A DNA stretch of 64,000 nt from Pseudomonas sp. DTU12.3 (GCF_004124275.1 NZ_CP027218.1:3847501-3911500), one strand, 5' to 3'; numbered from the stretch's first letter, positions 36,066 through 44,754 are shown. The notes: generated by a model from the letters alone, not told the origin. Translations and numbers: made by a program.

Positions 36066-36896
36066 ATGGGATTTGTCACCACCAAAGACGGCGTCGAAAT
36101 CTTCTACAAGGATTGGGGCCCGAAAGACGCGCCGGTGATCCACTTCCACCACGGCTGGCCGCTCAGCTCGGACGATTGGGATGCACAGATGCTGTTCTTT
36201 CTCGGCAAGGGCTTTCGGGTGATTGCCCATGATCGGCGTGGGCACGGGCGTTCGAGCCAGGTCTGGGACGGGCACGATATGGATCACTACGCGGATGATG
36301 CGCTGGCGGTGGTCAATCATCTGGGCTTGAAGAATGTCGTGCATGTCGGTCATTCGACCGGTGGCGGCGAGGTCATTCATTACATCGCCCGGCATGGTCA
36401 GGACAACGTCGCCAAGGGCGTGTTGATCAGTGCGGTGCCGCCGCTGATGGTGCAGACCGAGAGCAATCCGGGTGGTCTGCCGAAATCGGTGTTCGATGAG
36501 TTTCAGGCGAATTTGGCGGCGAATCGCGCGCAGTTTTATCGGGATATTCCGACCGGACCGTTTTATGGCTACAACCGGCCAGGGGCTACACCTTCAGAGG
36601 GGATTATTGCCAACTGGTGGCGTCAGGGCATGATCGGTGGGGCGAAGGCGCATTACGACGGGATCGTCGCGTTCTCGCAGACGGATTTTACTGAGGATCT
36701 GAAGAAGGTCACCGTGCCGGTGTTGGTGATGCACGGCGAGGATGATCAGATTGTGCCGTATGCGAACTCGGGGCCGTTGTCGGCGAAGTTGCTGCCCAAT
36801 GGCACGCTGAAGTCGTATCCGGGGTTCCCGCACGGGATGCCGACGACGGAGGCCGAGACGATCAACGCGGATCTGCTGGCCTTCATTCGCGGTTGA
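36066..36896 (+). CDS. Alpha/beta hydrolase, non-haem chloroperoxidase-like
   Basis: A 276-residue alpha/beta-hydrolase of the cofactor-free haloperoxidase/esterase group. The nucleophile is Ser in GHSTGGGE, the acid is Asp in HGEDDQIVPY and the histidine is in FPHGMPT. The oxyanion region HHGWPLSSDDWD fits this group. Such enzymes hydrolyse esters and can make peracids; the name chloroperoxidase is historical. GGAG precedes the ATG. Divergent from the molybdenum hydroxylase operon; the 262-base spacer shows no clear operator. Confidence 0.88.
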   Translation: MGFVTTKDGVEIFYKDWGPKDAPVIHFHHGWPLSSDDWDAQMLFFLGKGFRVIAHDRRGHGRSSQVWDGHDMDHYADDALAVVNHLGLKNVVHVGHSTGGGEVIHYIARHGQDNVAKGVLISAVPPLMVQTESNPGGLPKSVFDEFQANLAANRAQFYRDIPTGPFYGYNRPGATPSEGIIANWWRQGMIGGAKAHYDGIVAFSQTDFTEDLKKVTVPVLVMHGEDDQIVPYANSGPLSAKLLPNGTLKSYPGFPHGMPTTEAETINADLLAFIRG

Positions 36897-36923
36897 AATC
36901 ATTGGCAGCCGTACACTTCCCCC

Positions 36924-37017
36924 CTGTGGGAGCGAGCCTGCTCGCGAAAGCAATCTGTCAGTTGAACTTGAGCTGAATGACCCACCGCTTTCGCGAGCAG
37001 GCTCGCTCCCACAAGGG
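36924..37017. repeat. REP-like family A, tail-to-tail pair
   Basis: TGTGGGAGCGAGCCTGCTCG and its inverted copy about 50 bases apart, filling the spacer between convergent genes. Confidence 0.85.
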
Positions 37018-37040
37018 GGATGTGATTGGGCTCACGTCCA

Positions 37041-37433
37041 TTATTCCTCTGTGCGACTTGTACTCTCGCGATCACGTTCGTAATGGTGGGCCAGCGGAAG
37101 CGCCGGCAACCACGCCTCGCGGCGAATCGTCCAGAGTTCGTAAGTGGGTTTGAACTGGTCCGGTTCATCCAGCGATCCAACGTTGACTTCCACCTCGTCT
37201 GCCGAGCGCGTGAAAACGGGTGAACCGCAGCGTGGGCAGAAAAACCGGCCGTTGTAGTCGCGGGTTTCGCCGCTGACCGTTAGTGCGCTCTCAGGGAATA
37301 TGGCCGAGGTGTGAAACAGCGCGCCGTGGCGTTTGCGGCAGTCGAGGCAATGGCAGATGCCGACGCGGTAAGGCTGACCTGCCACTTCGAAACGGACATC
37401 GCCGCACAGGCAGCCGCCGGTGAATGGATTCAT
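37041..37433 (-). CDS. GFA family (glutathione-dependent formaldehyde-activating-like) protein
   Basis: A 130-residue GFA-domain zinc protein. Cysteines are arranged as GGCLCGDVRFE, CHCLDCRK and FFCPRCGSP, the pattern for two zinc sites. The start MNPFTGGCLCG has an ideal AGGAGG site, so 29 upstream codons were dropped. The family was named for formaldehyde-glutathione condensation, but most members have unproven roles. A second family member is at 56049. Confidence 0.88.
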   Translation of the reverse strand: MNPFTGGCLCGDVRFEVAGQPYRVGICHCLDCRKRHGALFHTSAIFPESALTVSGETRDYNGRFFCPRCGSPVFTRSADEVEVNVGSLDEPDQFKPTYELWTIRREAWLPALPLAHHYERDRESTSRTEE

Positions 37434-37606
37434 GGTGCACCTCCTCCTTTTTCCTGTGTTTAGCGTAAATAAACACAACTTTGCACGCACGTTTAAATTA
37501 CACAAACCGTTACGCCACAAGCCCTACAACGCCTTGCGCCGTTACCTACGCTTACGCCAGAATCCGCCGGCATACGCGCTTTGGTGCGGGCTATATCGTT
37601 TCCCTG

Positions 37607-37797
37607 TCACTGCAAAACAGTGATCGGGTTTGGTAGCCCGTTTCTAAGTGTGTGTTGACGCCCTATGCAGTCCCTTTTTTGGGGACGCAGTCTTTATGGC
37701 GGCCATGCGTGGGGCTCCTTCGGGAGCGCCGGGGTTTTACTCCGCTTAGACCGGTCTACCAACCTGCGCCTGGCCGCCACCCTCGTTTGGTAGCGAG
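37607..37797 (+). ncRNA. Candidate structured leader RNA (two TTTGGTAG hairpins)
   Basis: Several stems can be read in the 400-base gap before the DUF6124 gene: TCACTG/CAGTGA (37607-37623); CGGG-TTTGGTAG-CCCG (37625-37640); GTCCC/GGGAC; a long stem TGGCGGCCA/TGGCCGCCA (37697-37705 with 37771-37779) enclosing GCTCC-TTCG-GGAGC, a UUCG tetraloop; and CTCG-TTTGGTAG-CGAG (37782-37797). The first and last octaloops are identical, and each can pair with CTACCAA at 37756-37762. This looks like a switch between exclusive pairings, reminiscent of phage C4-type antisense RNA. The stems are seen directly; the function is inferred. Confidence 0.55.
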
Positions 37798-37835
37798 AGT
37801 GATGGCTCCTCATTTTGCTTAGCGGAGTTCCATCA

Positions 37836-38201
37836 ATGTTCAAACCAACACCAAACCCACCGGACGTCGATCCGATCCCGTATGACCCAAATCTCGAACC
37901 TCAAAAAATAAAAGAGGCGACTGACCGCGCCATCAACTTCTATCTAAACCCCGGCTCACTGAAGCTCTCAATCCCTTCCCGCAAGACCAGCAAGATCTTC
38001 CTCATCGACCCCGCCGTGGACGAAGAAACTCTGCTCGTAGAAGCCTGCGAATCGTTAGCCGCTGCCAGCGACATGGCCCGTGATATCGGCGATGTCGTCG
38101 ACAACACACAACGCCGGGCCATGCTGATGCTGCATCAGGTGATCATGCTGAGTGAGCTGATGGTCAATCGAGTCCTGGACAGCCGCCGCTTGCCGCACTA
38201 G
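37836..38201 (+). CDS. DUF6124-like small protein (first copy)
   Basis: A 121-residue protein of a Pseudomonas-specific family (assigned as DUF6124 from memory). It has a proline-rich N terminus, then ATDRAINFYLNP and FLIDPAVDEETLLVEACESLAAASDMARDIG, predicted helical. No catalytic motif or signal is visible. GGAG lies before the ATG. It follows the structured leader described at 37607, which may control its translation or transcription. A paralogue lies immediately downstream after a REP pair. Confidence 0.8.
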   Translation: MFKPTPNPPDVDPIPYDPNLEPQKIKEATDRAINFYLNPGSLKLSIPSRKTSKIFLIDPAVDEETLLVEACESLAAASDMARDIGDVVDNTQRRAMLMLHQVIMLSELMVNRVLDSRRLPH

Positions 38202-38218
38202 CAAACTCGCCGCAGTCC

Positions 38219-38308
38219 CCTGTAGGAGCTGCCGCAGGCTGCGATCCTTTGATCTTTAACAATCAAAGGCAAGATCAAAAGATCGCAGCCTGAGGCAGCT
38301 CCTACCGG
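38219..38308. repeat. REP-like family B, tail-to-tail pair
   Basis: CTGTAGGAGCTGCCGCAGGC and its inverted partner GCCTGAGGCAGCTCCTACCG, between the two DUF6124 genes. Confidence 0.85.
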
Positions 38309-38346
38309 GTGTCATTCTTTCGCAGTGCCTCGAGGAGTTTCAGTTG

Positions 38347-38703
38347 ATGTCCGAAACCACAAAACCGCTGGTCACAGATCCGGCTTCGCCCTACGAATCA
38401 TTCGATTCGAAGAAGCTTCACGCCGCCGCCGAACGCGCCCTCGATCATTACCTTGCGCCCGCGCAGATCATGGCCACGCCCTACAGCCCCAGCAGCATGT
38501 TCATGGTCAACCCGAAAACCGATACCGAATCATTACTGGCGAATGCGTGCGAGTCTTTGGCCTCGGCAACGGTCATGCTTGGCGATTTTGCGGGATCGCT
38601 GGACGGCCCCAATCGCAATACGCTGCTGGGCATTGCCCAAGTGGTGATGCTGGGGGAACTGGCGGTGAATCAGGCGCTGGATAACGTCGGCTTGAAGGAG
38701 TAA
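38347..38703 (+). CDS. DUF6124-like small protein (second copy)
   Basis: A 118-residue paralogue of the gene at 37836. Both share a central helix pattern: AAERALDHYLAP here versus ATDRAINFYLNP there, and DTESLLANACESLASATVM versus DEETLLVEACESLAAASDM. Function unknown. The ATG was preferred to an adjacent TTG; GAGGAG is upstream. Unlike the first copy, it has no structured leader of its own; only the family B repeat lies between the two. Confidence 0.8.
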   Translation: MSETTKPLVTDPASPYESFDSKKLHAAAERALDHYLAPAQIMATPYSPSSMFMVNPKTDTESLLANACESLASATVMLGDFAGSLDGPNRNTLLGIAQVVMLGELAVNQALDNVGLKE

Positions 38704-38800
38704 GCGCTGTTGTTCGCCGTCGCCTGCAGAGCCGATTTGAATTCAGCGAACGCGCGCGGTGGCGTCCATACTGTGGGTTTTCAATAATACGGACGCCGAC

Positions 38801-39469
38801 ATGCCCTCCCCCGAATCCAGTCTTTTGCAGAGCTGGCACGACAACGCCGATGCCTGGATCGAAGTGATCCGCAGCGGCGGCATCGAAAGCCGTCAACAGG
38901 TGACCAATCAGGCGATTCTGCTGGCGATCATGGGCCGCCAGCCGGAGCGTGTGCTTGATCTGGGGTGCGGCGAAGGCTGGTTGTTACGGGCGCTGGCGGA
39001 CCTGGGGATTGCTGCGGTGGGCGTGGACGGTGATGCGACGCTGGTTGAAGCGGCGCGTCTGGCCGGGTCTTCGACGGTGCATGTTGCCGACTACGACGCG
39101 CTGGTCGAGGCCAAGATTGATATCGGCTGTGACTTCGATTTGATCTGCGCGAATTTCGCGCTGCTGCATCAGGACATTATTCCACTACTGGCCGCGATGA
39201 ATGTGCTGCTGGTTCCCGGCGGTGCGCTGGTGATTCAGACATTGCATCCGTGGGCAGCAGCGGCTGGCGATTATCAGGACGGCTGGCGCGAGGAATCCTT
39301 CGCCGGGTTCAAAGGCCAGTGGCAGCCAATGCCGTGGTATTTCCGCACGTTGTCGAGTTGGTTCAATGCGCTGGACATGGCCGGATTCCGCCTGACCGGC
39401 ATGCAGGAACCCCAACACCCGCAAAGCCCGGTGCCGCAGTCATTGTTGATGGTGGCTGAGCGACGCTGA
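38801..39469 (+). CDS. SAM-dependent methyltransferase (class I)
   Basis: A 222-residue methyltransferase with the SAM-binding loop VLDLGCGEGWLLRAL (motif I), an acidic end of strand 2 (GVDGD) and ADYDAL, and the post-loop ICANFALLHQD. The motif at LLVPGGALVIQTLHPW is typical of motif III. The start MPSPESSLLQSW was used; the frame extends 14 codons upstream without a ribosome site. Substrate unknown; it is not obviously linked to its neighbours. Confidence 0.85.
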   Translation: MPSPESSLLQSWHDNADAWIEVIRSGGIESRQQVTNQAILLAIMGRQPERVLDLGCGEGWLLRALADLGIAAVGVDGDATLVEAARLAGSSTVHVADYDALVEAKIDIGCDFDLICANFALLHQDIIPLLAAMNVLLVPGGALVIQTLHPWAAAAGDYQDGWREESFAGFKGQWQPMPWYFRTLSSWFNALDMAGFRLTGMQEPQHPQSPVPQSLLMVAERR

Positions 39470-39535
39470 AATTTCAGTAACACCGTTCCCCCAGGATTTT
39501 GCGTTGACTGCAGATTCTGGAAACCCTGCTGCCAT

Positions 39536-39625
39536 TGTGGGAGCGCGCCTGCTCGCGAAAGCGGTGTGTCAGGCAACATAGACTCCGACTGTGCTGACGC
39601 CTTCGCGAGCAGGCTCGCTCCCACA
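39536..39625. repeat. REP-like family A, tail-to-tail pair
   Basis: GTGGGAGCGCGCCTGCTCGC and its inverted partner CTTCGCGAGCAGGCTCGCTC between convergent genes. Confidence 0.85.
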
Positions 39626-39629
39626 GGGA

Positions 39630-39881
39630 TTACGCGGTTTGCGGAATCATCCGTGGGCCGCGCAGGCGATATTGCGCCAGCAGGCGCATGACGTAGCCGA
39701 TCTTGATCAAGGTCGGGCCGAGGATGGTCAGGGCATGCATCGCCACCAGCAGTGCAATCGGCATGTGACCGTTGTAGAGATAAGCACCGTAGATGCCCGC
39801 CAGTAGCATGATCAGGCCGACGACGAGGACTTTGCTCGACAGGTGCAGAACGTGCAGCGGGCTTTCGAAGAAGGTGAACAT
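39630..39881 (-). CDS. Small two-span membrane protein, PpyR-like
   Basis: An 83-residue protein with two hydrophobic helices (SKVLVVGLIMLLAGIYGAYLY and IALLVAMHALTILGPTLIKIG) and basic ends. It resembles proteins annotated in Pseudomonas as the transmembrane regulator PpyR; this is from memory and not certain. AGGAG precedes the chosen ATG, so 24 upstream codons were dropped. Its upstream region contains three spaced GTCA..TTGAC-like palindromes (39981-40037) that may control it. Confidence 0.7.
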   Translation of the reverse strand: MFTFFESPLHVLHLSSKVLVVGLIMLLAGIYGAYLYNGHMPIALLVAMHALTILGPTLIKIGYVMRLLAQYRLRGPRMIPQTA

Positions 39882-39980
39882 GGTGGCGTACTCCTGATCG
39901 GTTCGTTTAGGTAGGTTGAGTACATCAAGTCTCGTGCCAGATTTTAAATTCAATAGAATCAGTTAGTTGCACGATAACAA

Positions 39981-40037
39981 GTCAATTTGACACAACCCGG
40001 ACATAGTCAATTCGACCTGAAACCTTGTCATTACGAC
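39981..40037. promoter_or_regulatory. Three spaced GTCAATTTGAC-like palindromes
   Basis: GTCAATTTGAC (39981-39991), GTCAATTCGAC (40006-40016) and GTCATTACGAC (40027-40037) lie at 25 and 21 base intervals in the otherwise empty 313-base spacer between the divergent small membrane protein and VOC genes. The regular half-site GTCAA..GAC suggests binding by a dimeric regulator. Which gene is controlled is not known. Confidence 0.45.
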
Positions 40038-40194
40038 TACCGAAAGACACGGTAAGAAAATGCGGTCTGCGGCTCGTTGTCTCCGTCGTCAGGATTTCCA
40101 ATGCTCGGCAATTGTCGATCTACGGCACCGGCAATCGACCAAGGACTGTCTACGCTGATAGTCCAGCGTGTCTAACCTGCCGAGGATGACTGCC

Positions 40195-40698
40195 ATGCAA
40201 CGCTTTCAAAAACTCACGCCCTGCCTGTGGTTCGACGATCAGGCCGAAGCGGCGGCGAAATTCTATTGCTCGATCTTCGATCATTCGAAAATCACCGGCC
40301 TGACCCACTACAGCAAGGTCGGTCAGGAATTTCATGGCAAGCCCGAAGGTGCGGTGATGACCGTCAGTTTCGAACTCGACGGTCAGACCTTCACCGGCCT
40401 CAACGGTGGGCCGATGTTCAAATTCAGCGAGGCGATCTCGTTTCAGGTCAATTGCCAGAATCAGGAAGAAGTCGACCACTTCTGGGGCAACCTGTCCGAG
40501 GGTGGCCCGGTCGAGGCCCAGCAGTGCGGTTGGCTCAAGGACAAGTTCGGGGTGTCGTGGCAGATCGTGCCGGTGGCGTTCATGCAGATGATGCTGGACG
40601 CCGACACCAGCAAGTCGCAACGGGCGATGCAGGCCATGTTCAAGATGAAAAAACTCGACATTGCCGAACTCGAACGGGCCTTTGCCGGCCAGAGCTAA
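40195..40698 (+). CDS. VOC family protein (PhnB-like)
   Basis: A 167-residue VOC-fold protein of the PhnB / 3-demethylubiquinone methyltransferase-like group, recognised from QKLTPCLWFDDQAEAAAKFY and GGPMFKFSEAISFQVNCQNQEEVDHFWGNL and GWLKDKFGVSWQIVP. Metal-binding residues of glyoxalases are not clearly kept, so the activity is unknown. GAGG lies nine bases before the chosen ATG. It is followed after 35 bases by an AraC regulator and may be co-transcribed with it. Confidence 0.88.
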   Translation: MQRFQKLTPCLWFDDQAEAAAKFYCSIFDHSKITGLTHYSKVGQEFHGKPEGAVMTVSFELDGQTFTGLNGGPMFKFSEAISFQVNCQNQEEVDHFWGNLSEGGPVEAQQCGWLKDKFGVSWQIVPVAFMQMMLDADTSKSQRAMQAMFKMKKLDIAELERAFAGQS

Positions 40699-40733
40699 TA
40701 CACTCGTGCGCTGGCCTGCCGGGAATAATCACA

Positions 40734-41567
40734 ATGAAACACGCTGCCGCCAAAAACCCTGAAAAAGCCCCGCGCTTCTGGCGCGACGATGCCCTGCCCT
40801 TCATCGAAGCGCGGGCCATCGCCGATGGCCGCGAAGTCTGTTATGCCCGGCATTCCCACGCGCATTTCTCGATCGGTGCGATCACCGCCGGGCGCAGTAC
40901 TTATGTGCACGAGCAGGCGCAATTCGAGGTCGCCACGGGCACGGTGGTGTTGATGAATCCCGGCGATGTGCATGCCTGCAATCCGATTGATGATCAGCCA
41001 TGGTCGTACGTGATGCTGTACGTCGAGACGCCGTGGTTGACGGATTTGCAGCATCAATTGGGCTTTGCCGAGGACTTGGCGTTTCGCCGGTTTTCGGCCA
41101 CGCATTTGCAGGACACCGGACTGTTTCGCGACTTGATCGCGCTTTACCAGGTGCTGGTCGACGAGCAGCAGGATGCGCTGCGCAAACAGAGTACGGCGGT
41201 GGAGTTTTTCAGTGATCTGCAACTACGCCTGAACCCTGCCGGGCAAGCGTTGCGCGAGCCGAATTTCAAGCTGGAACGCGCCGCTGATTTCATCCGCGAA
41301 CATTGCACCGACCTGCTCAGCCTCGAGGACATCTGCGCCGCGGCGCAGCTGTCACCCTCGTACCTGATCCGCGCCTTCAAACAGCATTACGGCATGACCC
41401 CGCATGCGTTTCTGGTCAACCAGCGCATCCAGTTCGCCCGCGAGCGATTGCGCAGCGGACAACTGATTGCCGATGTGGCGCTGGAGGCCGGGTTTGCTGA
41501 TCAGGCGCATTTCCAACGGGCGTTCAAGCAACACCTGGCCGCAACCCCCGGCCAATATCGCGGCTGA
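40734..41567 (+). CDS. AraC-family transcriptional regulator
   Basis: A 277-residue regulator with an N-terminal cupin sensing domain (about 30-110, RHSHAHFSIGAITAGRSTY and GDVHACNP) and a C-terminal AraC DNA-binding domain with two helix-turn-helix units (LEDICAAAQLSPSYLIRAFKQHYGMTPHAF and IADVALEAGFADQAHFQRAFKQHLAATPGQY). The open frame runs far upstream inside the VOC gene, but the domain starts here. It faces a LysE-family exporter gene; AraC-LysE pairs are common and suggest regulation of the exporter. Confidence 0.92.
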   Translation: MKHAAAKNPEKAPRFWRDDALPFIEARAIADGREVCYARHSHAHFSIGAITAGRSTYVHEQAQFEVATGTVVLMNPGDVHACNPIDDQPWSYVMLYVETPWLTDLQHQLGFAEDLAFRRFSATHLQDTGLFRDLIALYQVLVDEQQDALRKQSTAVEFFSDLQLRLNPAGQALREPNFKLERAADFIREHCTDLLSLEDICAAAQLSPSYLIRAFKQHYGMTPHAFLVNQRIQFARERLRSGQLIADVALEAGFADQAHFQRAFKQHLAATPGQYRG

Positions 41568-41596
41568 CATTTCACCTGAAATTGAACACTTCCCCT

Positions 41597-41688
41597 TGTG
41601 GGAGCGAGCCTGCTCGCGAAAGCGGTGGTTCAGTCGACATATCCAGTGACTGACGCACAGCATTCGCGAGCAGGCTCGCGCCAACAGG
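41597..41688. repeat. REP-like family A, tail-to-tail pair
   Basis: TTGTGGGAGCGAGCCTGCTC and the slightly diverged inverted arm TTCGCGAGCAGGCTCGCGCC, abutting the stop of the LysE gene. Confidence 0.82.
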
Positions 41689-41689
41689 G

Positions 41690-42277
41690 TCAAGTGAACA
41701 AAAAGTAGATTGCGCTCAGCGCCAACAACAACGCCATGCTCCGATTGAACAAGCGCATGCCTGCCGCATTGCTCAAATAGCCGCGCAGGAATGTCCCGGC
41801 ATACACCCAACAGCCGACCGACACATAGCAAATCACCAGATACACCGCCGCAAACTGCCAGACCAGCTGCGCCTCGCCATCCGCCACGAACGCGCCCATC
41901 CCCGCCACGCAGGCCAGCCACGCTTTCGGGTTGAGCCACTGCATCACCGCGCCGTACAGCATCGACGGCGCCCGAGCGCAATCCTTGGCGTTCAATTGCC
42001 CGTCGTCAGTGGCCAGTTTCCAGGCCATGAACAGCAGAAACGCCACCCCGGCCAGTTGCACCACGCGGGTCATGAACGGCCACAGCTGCAGAACCTCATG
42101 CAGGCCCAGGCCCATCAACACCAGCAACAAAACGAACCCCAGCGTCGCCCCGGCGACATGCCGCTGGCTGGCGCGAAAGCCGAATTGCGCCCCCGAACTC
42201 AATGCCACGATATTCACCGGTCCCGGCGTGATCGACGCCGCCAAGGCAAACGCCGCCATCGAAACAATCAGACTCAT
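41690..42277 (-). CDS. LysE family amino-acid exporter
   Basis: A 195-residue inner-membrane protein with about six hydrophobic segments. The family start is seen in MAAFALAASITPGPVNIVALSSGAQFG, and WLNPKAWLACVAGMGAF is the conserved loop. LysE/RhtB proteins export amino acids or derivatives; the substrate cannot be read. Convergent with the AraC gene. A second family member is at 45621. Confidence 0.9.
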   Translation of the reverse strand: MSLIVSMAAFALAASITPGPVNIVALSSGAQFGFRASQRHVAGATLGFVLLLVLMGLGLHEVLQLWPFMTRVVQLAGVAFLLFMAWKLATDDGQLNAKDCARAPSMLYGAVMQWLNPKAWLACVAGMGAFVADGEAQLVWQFAAVYLVICYVSVGCWVYAGTFLRGYLSNAAGMRLFNRSMALLLALSAIYFLFT

Positions 42278-42365
42278 CGCACACCCGCTTCAAATCGAGG
42301 AACAAGGTGCTCACGGTATCGAGCGCCCGATCCTGGGTATTGAAGAAAATGCCCCTGTGATCCTG

Positions 42366-42476
42366 ATCGTTCCCACGCTCTGCGTGGGAATGTAGCCCGG
42401 GACGCTCCGCGTCCCTTCCAGAGCCGAACGCAGAGCGTCCATTGCGGCATTCCCACGCGGAGCGTGGGAACGATCA
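42366..42476. repeat. Dispersed repeat family C
   Basis: GTTCCCACGCTCTGCGTGGG and a reverse copy (TTCCCACGCGGAGCGTGGGA) flank a core with GGGACGCTCCGCGTCCC. A related, shorter unit sits inside a family B pair at 46680-46799. Confidence 0.78.
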
Positions 42477-42483
42477 CATCAAC

Positions 42484-42515
42484 AGATCGCAGCCTGCGGC
42501 AGCTCGTACAGGGGG
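42484..42515 (-). repeat. REP-like family B, single arm
   Basis: AGATCGCAGCCTGCGGCAGC followed by TCGTACAGGGG, one arm only, next to the end of bphP and directly after the family C unit. Confidence 0.75.
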
Positions 42516-42516
42516 G

Positions 42517-44754
42517 TCAGTCGAGGCGTGGCACGGTGAAGCGGAACTCGCTGCCCAGCCCTGGCTCGCTCTCGGCGAAAATCCGCCCGCCGTGGGCTTC
42601 GACGATGCCTTGGGTGATGTACAAACCCAGGCCCGTGCCGGTCGGGTTGCCTTCTTTTACGGTCCAGTAACGGTCGAACACGTGCGGCAAATGTTCCTTG
42701 GGAATGCCTTCGCCACTGTCACGCACGGTGAAGACGATTTCATCGCCGACTGATTTGGCATGCACGCCGACGGTGCCCAGTCGCGGGGTGAACTTGATCG
42801 CGTTGCCGACCAGATTCGACAGCACCTGAAACAGCCGCTCAGGGTCGGCGTGAATGCGCAGATCGGGATCGGCGTCGAAGGAAATGCTGATGTCCTTGTC
42901 CAGCGCCAGCGGCGCGAGCAGCGCCTGCGCCTCCTCGAACATCTGCCCGACATGCAGTTTCTGCGGGGTGATGGTGTAGCGTCCGGCGTCGATCTTCGAG
43001 GTGTCGAGCAAGTCTTCGAGCAGCGTGTTCATCCGCCCGGCGGCCTGCTGCATGGTGTCGATCGCCGTCGAGATGCGCCGCGAGGTGTGCGGCCCATCGG
43101 AGCTGAACGCTTTGTGCAGCATGCCGCAGAGCATCGAGATCACGGTCATCGGGTTGCGCAGGTCGTGGGAGACCACCGCCACCAGCTCATCACGAGCGCG
43201 CACCGCTTCCTGTTCGCGACGGACCTGGCGGGCCAGATCGTTTTCCAGCGCCGAACGACGCAGGTCGTTGGCGGCAAACAGATCACCGTGGCTCCATTTG
43301 GCGGAGATGCCGGCCATCTCGACCTTCCAGATTTCGAACGAGGTACGCGGCCGCAGGCGCAGCCCGGCGTCGGAGTTTTCCAGGTCCAGCGGCTTGCGCG
43401 GATCACCGCTCCAATTGATGTTCTCTTTGACCTCGGGGCGAAACCACAGCACACCGTTGTCGACCGGTTTGGGCAGGCTCATGGCGAGCACACCGCTGGC
43501 CACCTGCTGAAACTGCGCGGCCTGTGGGTAGACGCTCGCCAAGTGATGGCTGGCGAACACCGGCTCACCGTGGTCCTGCAACCACCGGTGCAGGGCACGG
43601 ATTTGCGCCGGTTCCGGGCAGTTGCCGTAACGGTGCAACTGGTTGTCTTCAATGATCGCGATGCCGCCGGCATTGGCCAGCGCCATGAGCACTTGCGGCT
43701 GGTTCGCCAGGCCGTCGAAGACGTTTTGTGGCGAATCGATCATCGCCTGATTGAGCAAGGCCAGCGCTTCGACTTTCTCTTCACGCTGACGGCTGATTTC
43801 CAGCGCTTCCATCGCGCTGATCTGCAACGACAGCACCTGACCGATGGTCTGGCACGCCGCGCGCAATTCATGCGGCACGTGCAGCGGCTGGCGGTTGCCG
43901 CAACTGATCAGGCCCCAGAGCTTGTCGCCCTTGAGCAGCGAGATGCTCATCGACGACAGCACGCCCATGTTCTTCATGTACTGGCAGTGGATCGGCGACA
44001 CGCTGCGCAGGGTGGCGAAACTCAAATCCAGCGGAGCCTGCGTATCGGGCCGCAGCTTCGGCAGCAATGGCACCGGTTGGTAGTCGGCATTGGGGATGAT
44101 CCGCAGCCAATTGGTCCGATACAACTCGCGGGCCTGCTCGGGAATGTCCGAGGCCGGGAAGAACAGACCGTTGAACACTTCCATCGACGGATCGGACGCT
44201 TCGGCGATGACCTGGCCGTGCCCTTCCTCTTCGAAACGGTAGATCAGCACCCGGTCGTAACCGGTCATGGCCTGGATTTCCTTGACGCTGATGTCGTACA
44301 GCGCCTGCAACGAAGTGGCCGCTTGCAAGCGCTGGAGCATGCGCCCCAAATGGGTCTGGTTGCCGGCGACATTACGTGGCTGGAAGTTTTCGACGTGGAT
44401 TTCCAGCTCCAGAATCAGCACGTCCTGATGGCGGTGCAGCAGGCCTTCGAACGCCGTGCCGTTGAGTCGAAAGTGCAGTGGCGGCGTGTCGGACAACGCC
44501 GGTTGCGACAAGGCCTCGCGCACTTGCGCAGCCTCGGCGTCGCCAAGCAGTTGCGCCAATGGCTGGCCGATCAGGCTTTGCGGCTCTCGGGCCAGCAAGG
44601 TTGCAACGTTGGCGCTGACCTGAATGATCGCCAGCTCAGGCTCACTCAGGGTCAGCAGCAAGCCGTGCGGCTGGATCGCGCCGGGGAAACGGATCGGCTC
44701 GTCGGCACAGTTGGCCAGCAGCTCTTCAAAGGCTTCTTTGTCTTGTGGGGTCAT
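42517..44754 (-). CDS. bphP: Bacteriophytochrome histidine kinase
   Basis: Red/far-red light sensor kinase of 745 residues with PAS-GAF-PHY-HisKA-HATPase order. The biliverdin-binding cysteine is C16 in LANCADEPIRFPGAIQPHG. The GAF domain has FFPASDIPEQARELY and SPIHCQYMKNMGV; the PHY domain follows with WFRPEVKENINWSGDP in its tongue region. The kinase has its phospho-acceptor in VVSHDLRNPMTVISML, N box NLVGNAIKFTP and G boxes DSGEGIP and GTGLGLY. The ATG overlaps the bphO stop (ATGA), so the two are translated together. No response regulator gene is adjacent. Confidence 0.95.
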   Translation of the reverse strand: MTPQDKEAFEELLANCADEPIRFPGAIQPHGLLLTLSEPELAIIQVSANVATLLAREPQSLIGQPLAQLLGDAEAAQVREALSQPALSDTPPLHFRLNGTAFEGLLHRHQDVLILELEIHVENFQPRNVAGNQTHLGRMLQRLQAATSLQALYDISVKEIQAMTGYDRVLIYRFEEEGHGQVIAEASDPSMEVFNGLFFPASDIPEQARELYRTNWLRIIPNADYQPVPLLPKLRPDTQAPLDLSFATLRSVSPIHCQYMKNMGVLSSMSISLLKGDKLWGLISCGNRQPLHVPHELRAACQTIGQVLSLQISAMEALEISRQREEKVEALALLNQAMIDSPQNVFDGLANQPQVLMALANAGGIAIIEDNQLHRYGNCPEPAQIRALHRWLQDHGEPVFASHHLASVYPQAAQFQQVASGVLAMSLPKPVDNGVLWFRPEVKENINWSGDPRKPLDLENSDAGLRLRPRTSFEIWKVEMAGISAKWSHGDLFAANDLRRSALENDLARQVRREQEAVRARDELVAVVSHDLRNPMTVISMLCGMLHKAFSSDGPHTSRRISTAIDTMQQAAGRMNTLLEDLLDTSKIDAGRYTITPQKLHVGQMFEEAQALLAPLALDKDISISFDADPDLRIHADPERLFQVLSNLVGNAIKFTPRLGTVGVHAKSVGDEIVFTVRDSGEGIPKEHLPHVFDRYWTVKEGNPTGTGLGLYITQGIVEAHGGRIFAESEPGLGSEFRFTVPRLD

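Noticed and set aside
37665..37793. A 42-codon open frame inside the structured leader before the DUF6124 gene (MQSLFWGRSLYGG...).
   Set aside because: No ribosome binding site precedes its ATG, its stop lies in a hairpin loop, and the sequence is better explained by RNA stems. Codon conservation in relatives would be needed to revive it.
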